From positions 27,269 to 91,268 of the forward strand of contig NZ_JAHAVQ010000009.1 in the NCBI RefSeq assembly GCF_029916425.1: 64,000 nt of DNA. Direction: 5' to 3'. The notes under the pieces are model-generated. The model searched no databases. It was given only the letters and a program-made list of their open reading frames with translations, and was not told the DNA's origin. The position numbers were made by a program, and so were the translations under genes. Shown in pieces: positions 8,466 through 17,159 of this stretch; position 1 is the first letter of the stretch, and the number at the start of each line of letters is the position of its first letter. This stretch comes from Liquorilactobacillus sicerae. Its GTDB lineage: Bacteria > Bacillota > Bacilli > Lactobacillales > Lactobacillaceae.

Positions 8466-9218
8466 TTAAATTTCCAGATCCTTAATGTCCTGTTTCAAAT
8501 TTGTGAGACTAATTTGTCCAGGAGCTGATACTTGACCAACAGCTCCAAAAGTAACCGCCGATCCAAATATCTGACCTGAAATCCGACTAATCTTACCAAT
8601 ATCTCCCATTGACATTGTAATTAAAGGAATTTCCAGGGCTTTATGAGCAATGTATGTTGCTTCCAATAAATTTAAAACATCTTCAACATTTTGTGGCATT
8701 ACCGCAATTTTAGCGATATCCGCACCGCTTGCTGCCATTAAATGAAGTCTGCTTATCATTTCGAACTTTGCTGGTGTTTTTTTAAAATTGTGATTGCTCA
8801 TGATCACATGAATTCCTTTCGCATGAGCCAAATTTAAAAGTTTGCTGATCTCAGATTTATCATGGAACAGTTCGACGTCTATTAGATCTGACAACTCATT
8901 TGTGACAACATAACTGCATATTTTAAAATAATCGGTATCTGAAAGCTCTTGATTTCCACCTTCATTTTTAGTTCGGAAAGTAATTAATAAAACGATGTTA
9001 CCTAAAATCTTCCGTAAATCACTGGCTAACTTTTTCAACTTATCTTTGGCAAATAAATCTTCAAAGAAATCGATTCGCCATTCGACAAGATCCGGCCGAT
9101 TTTCAACTATTTTTCTTGCTTGGTTAATGATTTCTGTGGCATTTTTTCCTGTTATCGGGACAGCAATTTTGGGTGTTCCCTCACCAATCGTAATATCTCT
9201 AATTTTTAATTTCTTCAT
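8466..9218 (-). CDS. aroD: Type I 3-dehydroquinate dehydratase
   Basis: The 250-residue protein converts 3-dehydroquinate to 3-dehydroshikimate in the shikimate pathway by a Schiff-base mechanism. The active-site His (H143 in VIMSNHNF) and the Schiff-base Lys (K170 in GADIAKIAV) are both present, with the usual EWRIDFFE entry strand near residue 46 and the SMGDIGKISR phosphate-side loop near the C-terminus. The ATG at 9218 lies seven bases after GGAGGT; an upstream TTG in frame overlaps that ribosome site and is unlikely. No other aro gene is next to it, so it may work in quinate or dehydroquinate use and not in a full biosynthetic cluster. Confidence 0.93.
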   Translation of the reverse strand: MKKLKIRDITIGEGTPKIAVPITGKNATEIINQARKIVENRPDLVEWRIDFFEDLFAKDKLKKLASDLRKILGNIVLLITFRTKNEGGNQELSDTDYFKICSYVVTNELSDLIDVELFHDKSEISKLLNLAHAKGIHVIMSNHNFKKTPAKFEMISRLHLMAASGADIAKIAVMPQNVEDVLNLLEATYIAHKALEIPLITMSMGDIGKISRISGQIFGSAVTFGAVGQVSAPGQISLTNLKQDIKDLEI

Positions 9219-9459
9219 AAAATCAACCTCCAATTAAGCCCTTTTAAAATTAGCTCCACGCATCTTCAACTTTCTAATAGCTTTGATTGTTTTTCCTGCT
9301 TGCCATTGTCAGCATTAAAAGCCAAATAAATATAGTTCAAACTCAATTTAGCAAAAGCATTGTTGACGACGCCGAATGTCTAAGTATGTCCTTATGTATT
9401 TATTATAGATAGTATTATAGTATATACTTAGCCAAAAAAAAGAAACGAGGTATTCTAAG

Positions 9460-9630
9460 ATGAACAAAATCGAAAATAGATCTGATGGTTCAATTGTTTA
9501 TCAGCCGGTTAAACAGCAAAATATTTTTGATAATCCTGACTGGCTGAAATATGATTACCAAAAAGACTTGATGATGGATCCTGAAGTACAACCACTTGAT
9601 CCAGTTGGAAAGGAACAGCTAGAAGAATAA
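9460..9630 (+). CDS. Small acidic protein of 56 residues, unknown function
   Basis: A short plus-strand ORF starting MNKIENRSDG and ending LDPVGKEQLEE, with ACGAGG nine bases before the ATG. It is rich in Asp, Glu, Gln and Pro, has one NPDWLKYDYQ patch and no membrane segment or signal peptide. I do not recognise a family. It stands alone between aroD and a dehydrogenase, both on the other strand. A 7-bp inverted repeat (CTAGAAG/CTTCTAG) spans its stop codon. The ribosome site and free-standing position argue that it is a real gene, though the length makes this uncertain. Confidence 0.55.
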   Translation: MNKIENRSDGSIVYQPVKQQNIFDNPDWLKYDYQKDLMMDPEVQPLDPVGKEQLEE

Positions 9631-9820
9631 GACTTCTAGCACAAAAAAATTTTGTTGCTAAAAGTGCCCTACATCCCATTTATCTTATTACCAAAGCTAA
9701 TTACTATCTTTCACCTTCCGCTACTAAATTTAAAACTTTTTCAGAACAATATTGTCAAAAAAACTTTTTGACAATCTAACACAAATTATTTATATGTCTT
9801 TCAATTTACTAATACAAACT

Positions 9821-9872
9821 AGCTAATAAAGACGATCAGCCTAAATTTTTAGGTTGATCGTCTTTATTAGCT
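9821..9872. terminator. Strong bidirectional terminator
   Basis: An 18-bp perfect stem, AGCTAATAAAGACGATCA with its complement, around a 16-base A/T-rich loop that itself pairs (CCTAAA/TTTAGG). It lies just beyond the dehydrogenase stop and could also end transcripts from the small ORF at 9460. Confidence 0.85.
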
Positions 9873-9891
9873 TTAACCTTTCAACATTTTT

Positions 9892-10851
9892 TTACCCAAC
9901 TACATTTTCTGGCTTGCCATTCAAGAAGGCTTGCACGTTATTAACCGCAATCTGCATGCATCTTTGCCGAGCAGCAGTCGGTGCCCAGGCAATATGTGGC
10001 GTCAAATAAGCATTCTTGGCCGTTAAGAGCGGATTATCAGCTTTAATTGGTTCTTCTGAGACTACATCGGCTCCTAAAGCATAAATTTTGCCAGCATTCA
10101 GTCCATCAGCGACTGCTTGCTCATCCAAAAGACCACCGCGTGCAGTATTCAGCAAAATTACCCCAGGTTTCATTTTTTCAATGGCGGATTTGTTGATCAT
10201 CCCCGCCGTCTCGGCTGTCTGCGGCACATGCAGGCTGATAATATCGGCTTGCACGTACAATTCATCCAATGACACTTGTTTAAGCCAGGGTTCGGTGAAT
10301 TTTTTGGGACGATGATTATAAAAAATAACCTTCATCCCAAAAGCATGTGCCAACTTCGCTGTAGCTTGAGCGATATTGCCAAAACCGATCATGCCAAAGG
10401 TTTTACCGGTCAGTGAAATCAGCGGTTTTTTCCAAAAAGTAAAACTATCTGTATCCGTCCATTCTCCTTGACTAACAGCTGTTGCGTGCATCCCAACCAA
10501 ATTGGTAATTTCCAGCAATAGTGCGAGCGTATGCTGAGCTACCTCATGAGTACTATAACTTGGCACGTTAGTAACAATAATTCCTTTTTCTTTAGCAACG
10601 GCCGTATCAACCACATTATAGCCGGTTGCCAGTACTCCGATGTATTTAATATTTGGCGCACTTTCGATGACCTGTCGATCAAGTAAAGTCTTATTGGTCA
10701 AAACCAGTTCGGCATCCCCGATCCGCTCGAGAATCAACTGGTCATCTTCTTCAGTCAGATCATAAGTCTTAAAATCACCTAGCTGTTCAAACCCAGCCCA
10801 GCTCAAATCACCCGGGTTTAAGCCATATCCATCTAAGTCAACGATTCTCAT
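9892..10851 (-). CDS. D-2-hydroxyacid dehydrogenase
   Basis: A 319-residue NAD(P)-dependent oxidoreductase of the D-isomer-specific 2-hydroxyacid family. The Rossmann motif is GFGNIA (156-161); the catalytic triad is R238 (NTARGG), E267 (SEEP) and H286 (TPHIAW). The overall shape resembles glycerate dehydrogenase/hydroxypyruvate reductase more than D-lactate dehydrogenase, but the true substrate is not fixed by these motifs. The ATG at 10851 follows GGAGGG by six bases; a TTG one codon upstream is less likely. It appears to be a single-gene transcript. Confidence 0.9.
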   Translation of the reverse strand: MRIVDLDGYGLNPGDLSWAGFEQLGDFKTYDLTEEDDQLILERIGDAELVLTNKTLLDRQVIESAPNIKYIGVLATGYNVVDTAVAKEKGIIVTNVPSYSTHEVAQHTLALLLEITNLVGMHATAVSQGEWTDTDSFTFWKKPLISLTGKTFGMIGFGNIAQATAKLAHAFGMKVIFYNHRPKKFTEPWLKQVSLDELYVQADIISLHVPQTAETAGMINKSAIEKMKPGVILLNTARGGLLDEQAVADGLNAGKIYALGADVVSEEPIKADNPLLTAKNAYLTPHIAWAPTAARQRCMQIAVNNVQAFLNGKPENVVG

Positions 10852-10937
10852 CAAATTCCCTCCAGTTTTAAATTAGCCTTCTTTCAACTAACCGCAGTCA
10901 ATTAAAATTGCTATTTGACAGTTTAAAAATAGTATAA

Positions 10938-10972
10938 AACAAAAAGCCAGGACAACAAACTGGCTTGGCTTT
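10938..10972 (-). terminator. Terminator of the membrane protein gene
   Basis: AAGCCAG (10944-10950) pairs with CTGGCTT (10960-10966). On the minus strand it is followed by a T-rich tail. It lies about 50 bases past the stop at 11017. Confidence 0.65.
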
Positions 10973-11016
10973 CAAAAAAATTAATTTAGACACTCTTAAC
11001 TTCAGATTCCAATCAA

Positions 11017-11652
11017 TCAGTTACGCCGTTGAATATAGCGGTTAGCACGCCCCAATAATTCAGCTACCCCAAAATTGATTGCTAAAATTAGAACTAGCCA
11101 CAAAAACGTAGTCCAAACTGACTGCTGCTTGACCATTAAAAATGGATATGGTCCCCGAATTACTCCAAGAATATTTAAAGTTATTGTAACCAAGCCATAC
11201 AAAATCGTAGGCAGCATAACTTCTCCGGCGGCTTTCAGGCTCAAAACAAAGTGATCATTGAACAAAATAAATGAGCTGATGGCTAATAGCGGCGTCAGTA
11301 AATGATTAAAAATCATCGGTCCAGTCAGTAGCATTGCTTGATACCCCTTCAGTCCGCCCATCATTGGTCCCAAGACTAAAACTACGATTAAAAAAGTCAA
11401 CGTTAGACAACAAGTTGCTAAGTAACTTAATTTGCTCAGCAGCTGCTCACTGAAAAGATGATCATGCCAAAATGAAACGACCCAAGCTGCTAGGCTTAAG
11501 AGACTAACGATTAGATTCAGCAGATTGCTGTCAATCGTATACATCAAGAAAGCACCATTTCCCTGTGAACTAATACTAAGTCCAATTCCAATTGATCCAG
11601 AAATTGCCATTAAAAATGTAAATCCAATTCGCCATGCCGCTTTTTTTGTCAT
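11017..11652 (-). CDS. Integral membrane protein, about six spans, Pr6Pr-like
   Basis: A 211-residue protein almost wholly made of hydrophobic segments, near residues 8-28, 45-62, 75-95, 105-130, 143-163 and 178-198. The YTIDSNLLN stretch after the first span resembles the conserved loop of Pr6Pr-type (FAR-17a/AIG1-like) bacterial membrane proteins. I make this link from general pattern only. There is no catalytic motif I can name. The ATG follows AGGAAAG by seven bases. No operon partner is visible: the upstream 350 bp hold an IS remnant and the downstream gene has its own terminator. Confidence 0.7.
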   Translation of the reverse strand: MTKKAAWRIGFTFLMAISGSIGIGLSISSQGNGAFLMYTIDSNLLNLIVSLLSLAAWVVSFWHDHLFSEQLLSKLSYLATCCLTLTFLIVVLVLGPMMGGLKGYQAMLLTGPMIFNHLLTPLLAISSFILFNDHFVLSLKAAGEVMLPTILYGLVTITLNILGVIRGPYPFLMVKQQSVWTTFLWLVLILAINFGVAELLGRANRYIQRRN

Positions 11653-11684
11653 GCTGTCACTTTCCTATTCTAATTTTTGCCAAA

Positions 11685-12130
11685 AATTTTGATGGGCGTG
11701 CTCTTAAGCAATACTGGAAATTATTAGTAAAAGATTCCGCTGAAATAGACTATCAGCATTACTCCAAACAGATCAATTTTCAAACCAAGAATTAGGCTGT
11801 TAATCGCTTGCTGAACATGTCTGATGAACTAAAAAAGCTCATAATTATTACCAACAGTCACTAATGTCATTCATCATCAAAATACTGAATCTCTAATAAT
11901 AGATACCTGAGCCTAATCGGACACTAGGTAAACATCAGGCTGAAATCATTAACAGTTTCAAGGTAATGTTTTCAGTTGGACCTATCGAAGGAATCAATTG
12001 CAAAATCCAAGCACTTAAAAAGATCTATTACAGATTAAAAAATATGGACCATTTTTATGCCAGAACTCTTTTAATTGTAAATAAGCCCCCTATTCAGAGG
12101 TCTTCATGGCTCACCAATCTAATTTGATGA
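11685..12130 (+). pseudogene. ISL3-family transposase remnant (copy A)
   Basis: Broken plus-strand frames read GRALKQYWKLLVKDS, then NRLLNMSDELKKL, then VGPIEGINCKIQALK and LKNMDHFYARTLLI, the C-terminal half of ISL3 transposases. At least two frame changes and an in-frame stop separate them. The 3' end (CTATTCAGAGG...TTCATGGCTC) is shared with the remnants at 40.5 kb and 54.1 kb. The element is dead: the N-terminal zinc-ribbon part is absent. Confidence 0.8.
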
Positions 12131-12159
12131 AGATCCTTATATTATGCCTCCGTCTTTAA

Positions 12160-12202
12160 CGGCTCTGCATGGGAAGTCCTGTATGCAGAGCTTTCTTTTT
12201 CT
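12160..12202 (+). terminator. Strong plus-strand terminator
   Basis: GCTCTGCAT (12162-12170) pairs with ATGCAGAGC (12183-12191), followed by a long T-rich tract. No intact plus-strand gene lies just upstream, only the ISL3 remnant, so its original transcript is unclear. Confidence 0.75.
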
Positions 12203-12302
12203 TTTTTATTGTAGCATGTATTTTTGAAGCTTTATACTATTAAACACGCAGATAACGTACTAACGCTTCTATATAAGCGTCTTCATGCCGAGCTACAAAT
12301 AC

Positions 12303-12818
12303 TTATTTTTTTAATCGAATTAAATACATTATGTACATACAAATTCCGAATCCAATCCCTTCAAAAATTGCAGTACAAATATTATTTATAGAACTGATCG
12401 ATGTCCAAAAATTTTCATTTTGGGTGACCGTATCAATTAATGCATTAAGAATATGCATTGTTACTCCAAAATAAATTCCTAATCCTATGCCTTTTCTGCG
12501 ATACTTTTTCTTTTTTTCTAGATATTCACTTTTGTCGACCTCTACAGTATCTAATTTTTTCTTTCTCAAAAAATGAATAATTGAAAAAAGCGCTAAAAAT
12601 GATACTGATAGATTTCCTGCAATGAGGAAGACTGCAGCAGTTCTTGAATTGCTGACATATAATAATGCTGCAGCAAAGCCTGAAATTAACAAATACCACC
12701 AAGTAATTATAAAAGCAATATTTCCGAATTGATCTAATTGTTCTTTTTTGTATTCATCCAGCAAACCCTCGATGCCATAAAAAAACTTTATCATTTTGCT
12801 TGTTATTTTTTTATTCAA
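12303..12818 (-). CDS. DUF3278-type membrane protein
   Basis: A 171-residue protein with four hydrophobic segments (about 32-52, 60-82, 110-128 and 145-165) and a charged middle (KKKKYRRK). The IKFFYGIEGLLDEYKKEQ opening is the style of DUF3278 proteins of lactobacilli, which are found paired with a small XRE regulator, as here. The start is probably the TTG at 12818, eight bases after a GGAGG that lies in the last codons of the upstream regulator gene. The function is unknown; the constant pairing suggests a regulated membrane response, which is inference. Confidence 0.75.
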   Translation of the reverse strand: MNKKITSKMIKFFYGIEGLLDEYKKEQLDQFGNIAFIITWWYLLISGFAAALLYVSNSRTAAVFLIAGNLSVSFLALFSIIHFLRKKKLDTVEVDKSEYLEKKKKYRRKGIGLGIYFGVTMHILNALIDTVTQNENFWTSISSINNICTAIFEGIGFGICMYIMYLIRLKK

Positions 12819-12821
12819 TCT

Positions 12822-13022
12822 TTATTCCTCCCAAAAAAGTGTGTTTAAGTCACTGTCTAAAGCTTTAGCGATTTTGATACATAACGCTAGTGATGGGTTA
12901 TACTTGTTATTCTCTATTAAGGTTATTGTTTGCCTTGTTACACCAGCTCTACGAGATAGTTCCATTTGGGAAAATCCTTTTTTCTTCCTTATGTCAACAT
13001 GAACAGACCCTGATGAGGGCAC
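12822..13022 (-). CDS. Small XRE-family DNA-binding regulator
   Basis: About 66 residues forming one helix-turn-helix domain: KKKGFSQMELSRRAGVTRQT, then LIENNKYNPSLALCIKIAKAL. This is the compact YozG/Cro type. It ends four bases before the DUF3278 start and must be co-transcribed with it. The start is unsure: the frame opens at a GTG at 13022 with no good ribosome site, and the first ten residues (PSSGSVHVD) are not typical of the family, so the N-terminus may have been altered. Confidence 0.75.
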   Translation of the reverse strand: MPSSGSVHVDIRKKKGFSQMELSRRAGVTRQTITLIENNKYNPSLALCIKIAKALDSDLNTLFWEE

Positions 13023-13353
13023 TGAGAAAACGTCTAAAAAAAAACGGTTCCGTTCGTAAGATAGATAACGGAAATAAGGACGGGGGAAAAGCAGTAAAGT
13101 AACTTACAAATTTCCAGGACAATTCTTTAAAATTATTGAGTAAAGTATCTTGAATCAATAGCTAAGTTCAGGCACCTTTTTATTTGAAATAAGCATAAAC
13201 AACCCCTAACAGCTACCTTATAGATATTAAGGGCTATTGTTTCAACGTTTTCAAGAGGTTATTTGCATGGAAATGACCTCCAATAAGAATAGTTGTGCTT
13301 TGTATCTACATAGGATATACTTAAACCAAAATAATAATTTAGGAGAGGAAAAT
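13023..13353. other. Intergenic, no gene seen
   Basis: 331 bp between the divergent XRE and mazE genes. It should hold both promoters. I found no hairpin with a T-run and no coding signal; an in-frame upward extension of mazE to 13237 lacks a ribosome site. Confidence 0.5.
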
Positions 13354-13617
13354 ATGGAAATTATTAAAGAACAAACACGCTTAGCAAAGTGGGGAAACTC
13401 TAAAGCAGCTAGAATTCCTAGCCGGATTATTAAACAATTGAAATTAGATGATAACCAAGATATGACAATAACCATTGAAAATGGATCAATTGTTTTAACA
13501 CCAATAAGAAAAAAGCCAACCAATATTCACGAACTATTTAAGGACTGGCAAGACGACGGGAAACGTGATCACGAACTTGACTGGGGAAAGTCAGAAGGTA
13601 ATGAACTTCAATGGTAA
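13354..13617 (+). CDS. mazE: MazE-like AbrB-fold antitoxin
   Basis: An 87-residue protein with the swapped-hairpin AbrB DNA-binding domain at the N-terminus (AKWGNSKAARIPSRII, about 11-26) and an acidic C-terminal tail (DWQDDGKRDHELDWGK) of the kind that wraps and blocks MazF. The ATG at 13354 follows AGGAGAGG by five bases. Its stop overlaps the toxin start in ATGGTAA, so the two are translationally coupled, antitoxin first, as is standard for mazEF. The pair probably represses its own promoter in the 13.0-13.35 kb gap. Confidence 0.9.
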   Translation: MEIIKEQTRLAKWGNSKAARIPSRIIKQLKLDDNQDMTITIENGSIVLTPIRKKPTNIHELFKDWQDDGKRDHELDWGKSEGNELQW

Positions 13618-13955
13618 GTCAAGGCAAAATATTTTATGTTAACTTTAATCCAAGCCGTGGTCATGAACAGATCAATAGTCGGCCAGCCATTGCTCTAAGC
13701 AATGATCTAGTCTGTCAGACAAGTAACATGACAATTGTGGCTCCAATTAGCAGTACTGAACGTAATTTCCCGATGTACCATCGACTAACTAGTAGCCAGA
13801 CAATTCATGGAAAAGTATTGTTAGATCAAACTATAGCCTTAGATTTGCAGGCAAGACATGTCACTGACGAAGTTATTGTTGATCATGTATCGCGTGAAGA
13901 ATTAGAAGAAATAATCACTTTGTACAAACTATTGTTTAGTATTGATGATGAATAA
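13611..13955 (+). CDS. mazF: MazF/PemK-family mRNA endoribonuclease toxin
   Basis: A 114-residue protein starting MVSQGKIFYVNFNPSRGHEQ, with the RPAIALSND strand and the IVAPISST segment that carry the MazF active site. It is a sequence-specific RNase held in check by MazE. The length is normal and the frame intact. It has no ribosome site of its own and starts inside the last codons of mazE. An IS1380 remnant begins within about 50 bases of the stop. Confidence 0.92.
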   Translation: MVSQGKIFYVNFNPSRGHEQINSRPAIALSNDLVCQTSNMTIVAPISSTERNFPMYHRLTSSQTIHGKVLLDQTIALDLQARHVTDEVIVDHVSREELEEIITLYKLLFSIDDE

Positions 13956-13989
13956 AAGAAGTCGTCTTTTGAATATAAAAATGAATTCC

Positions 13990-14915
13990 CATCAAACACA
14001 TGCATCCCGCTTTTGGCAACGTTTTGGTAAAGGCGGCGTTAGCAACAGACTTTAAATCAGGCCTTGATCGATCGTGTTCGACTGTTAACCAACCAGACAG
14101 CCATGATTATCGATATTGCTTCGACTCACTCAGACACTTATGGCAACACTAACTACAACGCGCATTATGGTACTGAAGGATATCATCCATTACTGACAAC
14201 TGATCAAGATGGTAACTTACTGAAAGCTGTCTTGCGTCCCGGGAATTCCTACACCAGCAAGGATGTAAAAGCTTTTTTAGCACCGCTATTAAAGCATTAT
14301 CAAACCTCTGACATTCTGGTTCGCGGCGATAGTGGATTCGCCACGCCAGAAGTTTACGATGTCTGTGAAGCCGCCGATGTGTTTTACATTATTCGACTCA
14401 AACGCAATCGAAAACTGCAGCATCTAGCTGAAAAGTTCGTCAAGATCAGTGATCAAACCCAGTGGCGAGAAACCGAGACTCACTACTACTCTGAAATCTA
14501 TCAATCAGCATCGTGGTTTAAGCCGCGGCAAATCTATATTAAATCAAGAAGCGGTGAACTGCTCTTTTCACATGAATTTATCATCATAAATCTGACTAAT
14601 TTAACGGCTGAAGCAGTCTTCAAACTGTATCACAAACGCGGTCGAATGGAGAATTACATCAAAGAAGCTAAAGCAGGTTTCTTTTTCGATAAGACTGATA
14701 GTTCAACGTTTAATATCAACGCTGCCCGGATAATGGTTAGTGTACTGGCTTATAATATTGTCAACGTATCCAGGCTATTGAATAACCGGCAAAATAAAAA
14801 AAATCTGTACAGCCAAGGGATAAGTGTACCCAAAAGTTCAAAGCAATTCTGAGTTAGTTGGAAGATCTTACTAGCTAGAACTTATAAACATCGTATTTCA
14901 ATAAAAGATAAAGAC
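13990..14915 (+). pseudogene. IS1380-family transposase remnant
   Basis: The long frame 14064-14852 reads IASTHSDTYGNTNYNAHYG, GYHPLLTTDQDGN, ILVRGDSGFATPEVYD and YHKRGRMENYIKEAKAGF, the DDE core of IS1380 transposases. Upstream, THASRFWQRFGKGGVSN lies in another frame, so a frameshift near 14050 separates them, and the first 60-80 residues are gone. The C-terminus leaves the family after LLNNRQNKK. With both ends damaged it should not transpose. It sits directly after mazF. Confidence 0.85.
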
Positions 14916-14918
14916 ATA

Positions 14919-14958
14919 CCCGTCATTTTCGAAAAAACACGAAAACTGACGGGCTTTT
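14919..14958 (+). terminator. Terminator at the end of the IS1380 remnant
   Basis: CCCGTCATTTTC pairs with GAAAACTGACGGG with one bulged base, followed by CTTTTT. It would stop transcription from mazEF and the IS before the opposing ABC remnant. Confidence 0.75.
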
Positions 14959-14964
14959 TGTGAA

Positions 14965-15252
14965 CTATGAATAGTTCAAGTGTATTGTAGACTCACGCAT
15001 ATGAATAATTTTATTTGCAATAGGTACCCGTTGTTGTTCTCCACCTAAAAGTTGTGCTGGGAAATTGTCAATTCGTTTTTCCAAACCAACTTTCTTTAGC
15101 ACTGTAACAGGATTCAATGACTGATCAACAATGTCAAGTGCCAACTCAACATTTTCTTTAGCTGTTAAATTAGCAACTAAATTGTAGAATTGAAAAACAA
15201 AGCCAATATCATTTCGATGATAATTGGTTCTTTGATACTCACTGAATATCAA
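14965..15252 (-). pseudogene. ABC transporter ATPase remnant with internal deletion
   Basis: The 95-residue frame contains IGFVFQFYNLVANLTAKENV (the Q-loop region) and LLGGEQQRVPIA, a worn LSGGQ signature, as in LolD/MacB-type ATPases. The N-terminal Walker A part is absent. After the signature the frame jumps straight to NKIIHMRESTI, which looks like the extreme C-terminus, so the Walker B and H-loop segment has been deleted. It cannot bind ATP. It lies next to other broken genes on the same strand, pointing to loss of a whole transport or peptide cluster. Confidence 0.75.
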
Positions 15253-15357
15253 AATATCGTTTATAAAGATGCTTTACTTGAATATAAGCCACAACATAGT
15301 TTATTCTCCTAAAAAACCGTTCTCTTTTACAACAAATTTATTTGAAATTTCAAAAAG

Positions 15358-16291
15358 TTATTCTTTAATCACTTCTTGCAGCAACTCATTGGCTAAAGAA
15401 ATACCGTGCTTACTTAAACAATTGATTAAAACAACCGCCGATGCGCTATTATTGATATCAATTACCATAATTGATAATTGTGTTCCTGTCTGCCCGACTT
15501 TTAGCCAAAGTCCTTCTTTTTCTCTAACCATTCCCATTAATGAAAATGATTCTGATTTTTCTTGAAAAGAAGGTTCCATAAATAATTTATTTGAAAATTT
15601 CAACATATCTATTATGTTGGATTTAAGCCCTCCAGCAGCCTTACCAACATTATTTTCACAGTCATCCCATTGCCAATTACCATAATTTTTATTGCGAAAA
15701 TATCCTGGCAATAAATTTTCCATTCCAAAGTTGGTCTCAGTTAATTCTAATTTATTCTTCAAAAATAAATTCATACAATTTTCATAGCTATCAGCTTCTA
15801 ATCTTGAAATGATAAGGCCCAAAACAGCATAGCCAAAATTGGAATATATATACCTATGTCTAGTAGTAACCTTTTTGTGAATCAAGATATTTTCAACACA
15901 ATTAGAGCACATATTGCTCTCGTAAGGATTATATTGACGAGTTCCTTTATGCTTAATAATCTTATTTCAAAGGGTTTAAATAACCGTAGCCCGACCGATG
16001 CATCAATAAGTCACTGATGGTTGGGTAATCTTTTTCAGGTAAATTAGAAATAATCTCATTTATTTTAGTTTGACTTGTCACAACTTCTTTCTGGAACAAT
16101 TTAATAAAATAAAAAGCTGTAAAAACTTTCGTTAATGAACCAATTTCATAATTTGGTAGCTTTCCTGCGTTTAAACAAGTTCTATTTCCATAGATCTGCC
16201 ATGATAACCCTTTACGGTAAAAAAACCCTACTGATAATGTACTTGTCGGATGTGCAGCAATGATGCTTTCTGTTTTCACTGATATACGCAC
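15358..16291 (-). pseudogene. Beta-lactamase-family serine hydrolase, frameshifted
   Basis: Two frames make one class-C beta-lactamase-like protein. The 5' part (15962-16291) has the SxxK motif in YEIGSLTKVFTAF and ends LLMHRSGYGYLNPLK; the 3' part (15358-15961) carries the YxN motif in IYSNFGYAVLG and a GQTGTQLSIMV block near the usual third motif. The frame change is at about 15965, beside an AAA run. Two bases lost or one gained would explain it. The start is a GTG at 16291, three bases after the thioesterase stop, so the two genes were coupled. A sequencing error or phase variation is possible, but the neighbours are also broken. Confidence 0.75.
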
Positions 16292-16292
16292 T

Positions 16293-16889
16293 TTACCTAG
16301 ATTTCCTTTTTTTATTTAATATAATATTCATAATTCGAGCTGAATTTTCTTGATTAACGATGTCTATATGGGCACCTGGTAATTCATAAGATGAACCATG
16401 ATTTACATAGTTTTCCCAGCAATGATTTTTATCAAAGCTTTCTTCTTGGGCATTAAAAAATAGAGTCATGGTTCAGCTACCTTTTCATTCGTTTTATAAA
16501 GATCATGGGCAATTGAAAAACTTCTTATTAAATTCAAATATTTAAAATAGTAATCTGGAACTAACTTGTCACTATAAAAATTGGGAATAAGAAATTTGAG
16601 ATAGGCCGGCGTGAACTTTTTAACTATTTCAAATGATTTACTGTGAGCAGAATAATAATCAACCATTGTCCTCCATAATCCATCTTGGGATAGAGAAATG
16701 CTAGGTAGCTTTTAATAATAAAACATGAAATTCAAATTCCTTAGCAGGAGCAATCGGCCAGAGATTGTCTATTGTGAAATTCATTAACTGCTGTTTAGCT
16801 TTGAATGACAATCGATTTTTAACAACAACTAAATAAATCAAGTCGCTAGCTACTTCCTGGAACGTATGAGCCGTGTAAATATATGCCAC
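16293..16889 (-). pseudogene. Thioesterase-like remnant, several frames
   Basis: Three minus-strand frames join into one product: 16701-16889 (FEFHVLLLKAT), then SLSQDGLWRTMVDYYSAHS to FSIAHDLYKTNEK (about 16466-16700), then MTLFFNAQEESF to SYELPGAHIDIV (16293-16469). The last part resembles the C-terminal His region of type I/II thioesterases attached to peptide synthetases. At least two frameshifts (near 16700 and 16470) break it. I infer the family from the pattern alone. The N-terminal Ser nucleophile region is not visible, so the gene may also be truncated. Confidence 0.5.
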
Positions 16890-17055
16890 TCAAATTATTT
16901 TTCAATATTTGAGAATAACCCGGTTTTAATAATCTTAGTAAGCTTTCAGTTCTTATCATTATTTTTCCTGGACATCGGTCATAATTTAGACAGTTCTAAT
17001 GAAAATCGACAATTCCTAGTATATCACGACGAAAGTTGGCATTCTTTAATTCATA

Positions 17056-17120
17056 CTAAAAACAAGGATCCGTTTAACCCCTGAGCTATCAGGTTACAAA
17101 CGAATCCTTGTTTTTTTTAC
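17056..17120. terminator. Terminator beyond the YhgE-like gene
   Basis: ACAAGGATCCGTTTAACC and GGTTACAAACGAATCCTTGT pair over about 17 bp with two small mismatches, with T-runs on both sides. It lies about 45 bases past the stop at 17160 on the minus strand. Confidence 0.8.
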
Positions 17121-17159
17121 CTTTTTAAGTGCTGAAAAAAATCAGACAAGTACTTAATT

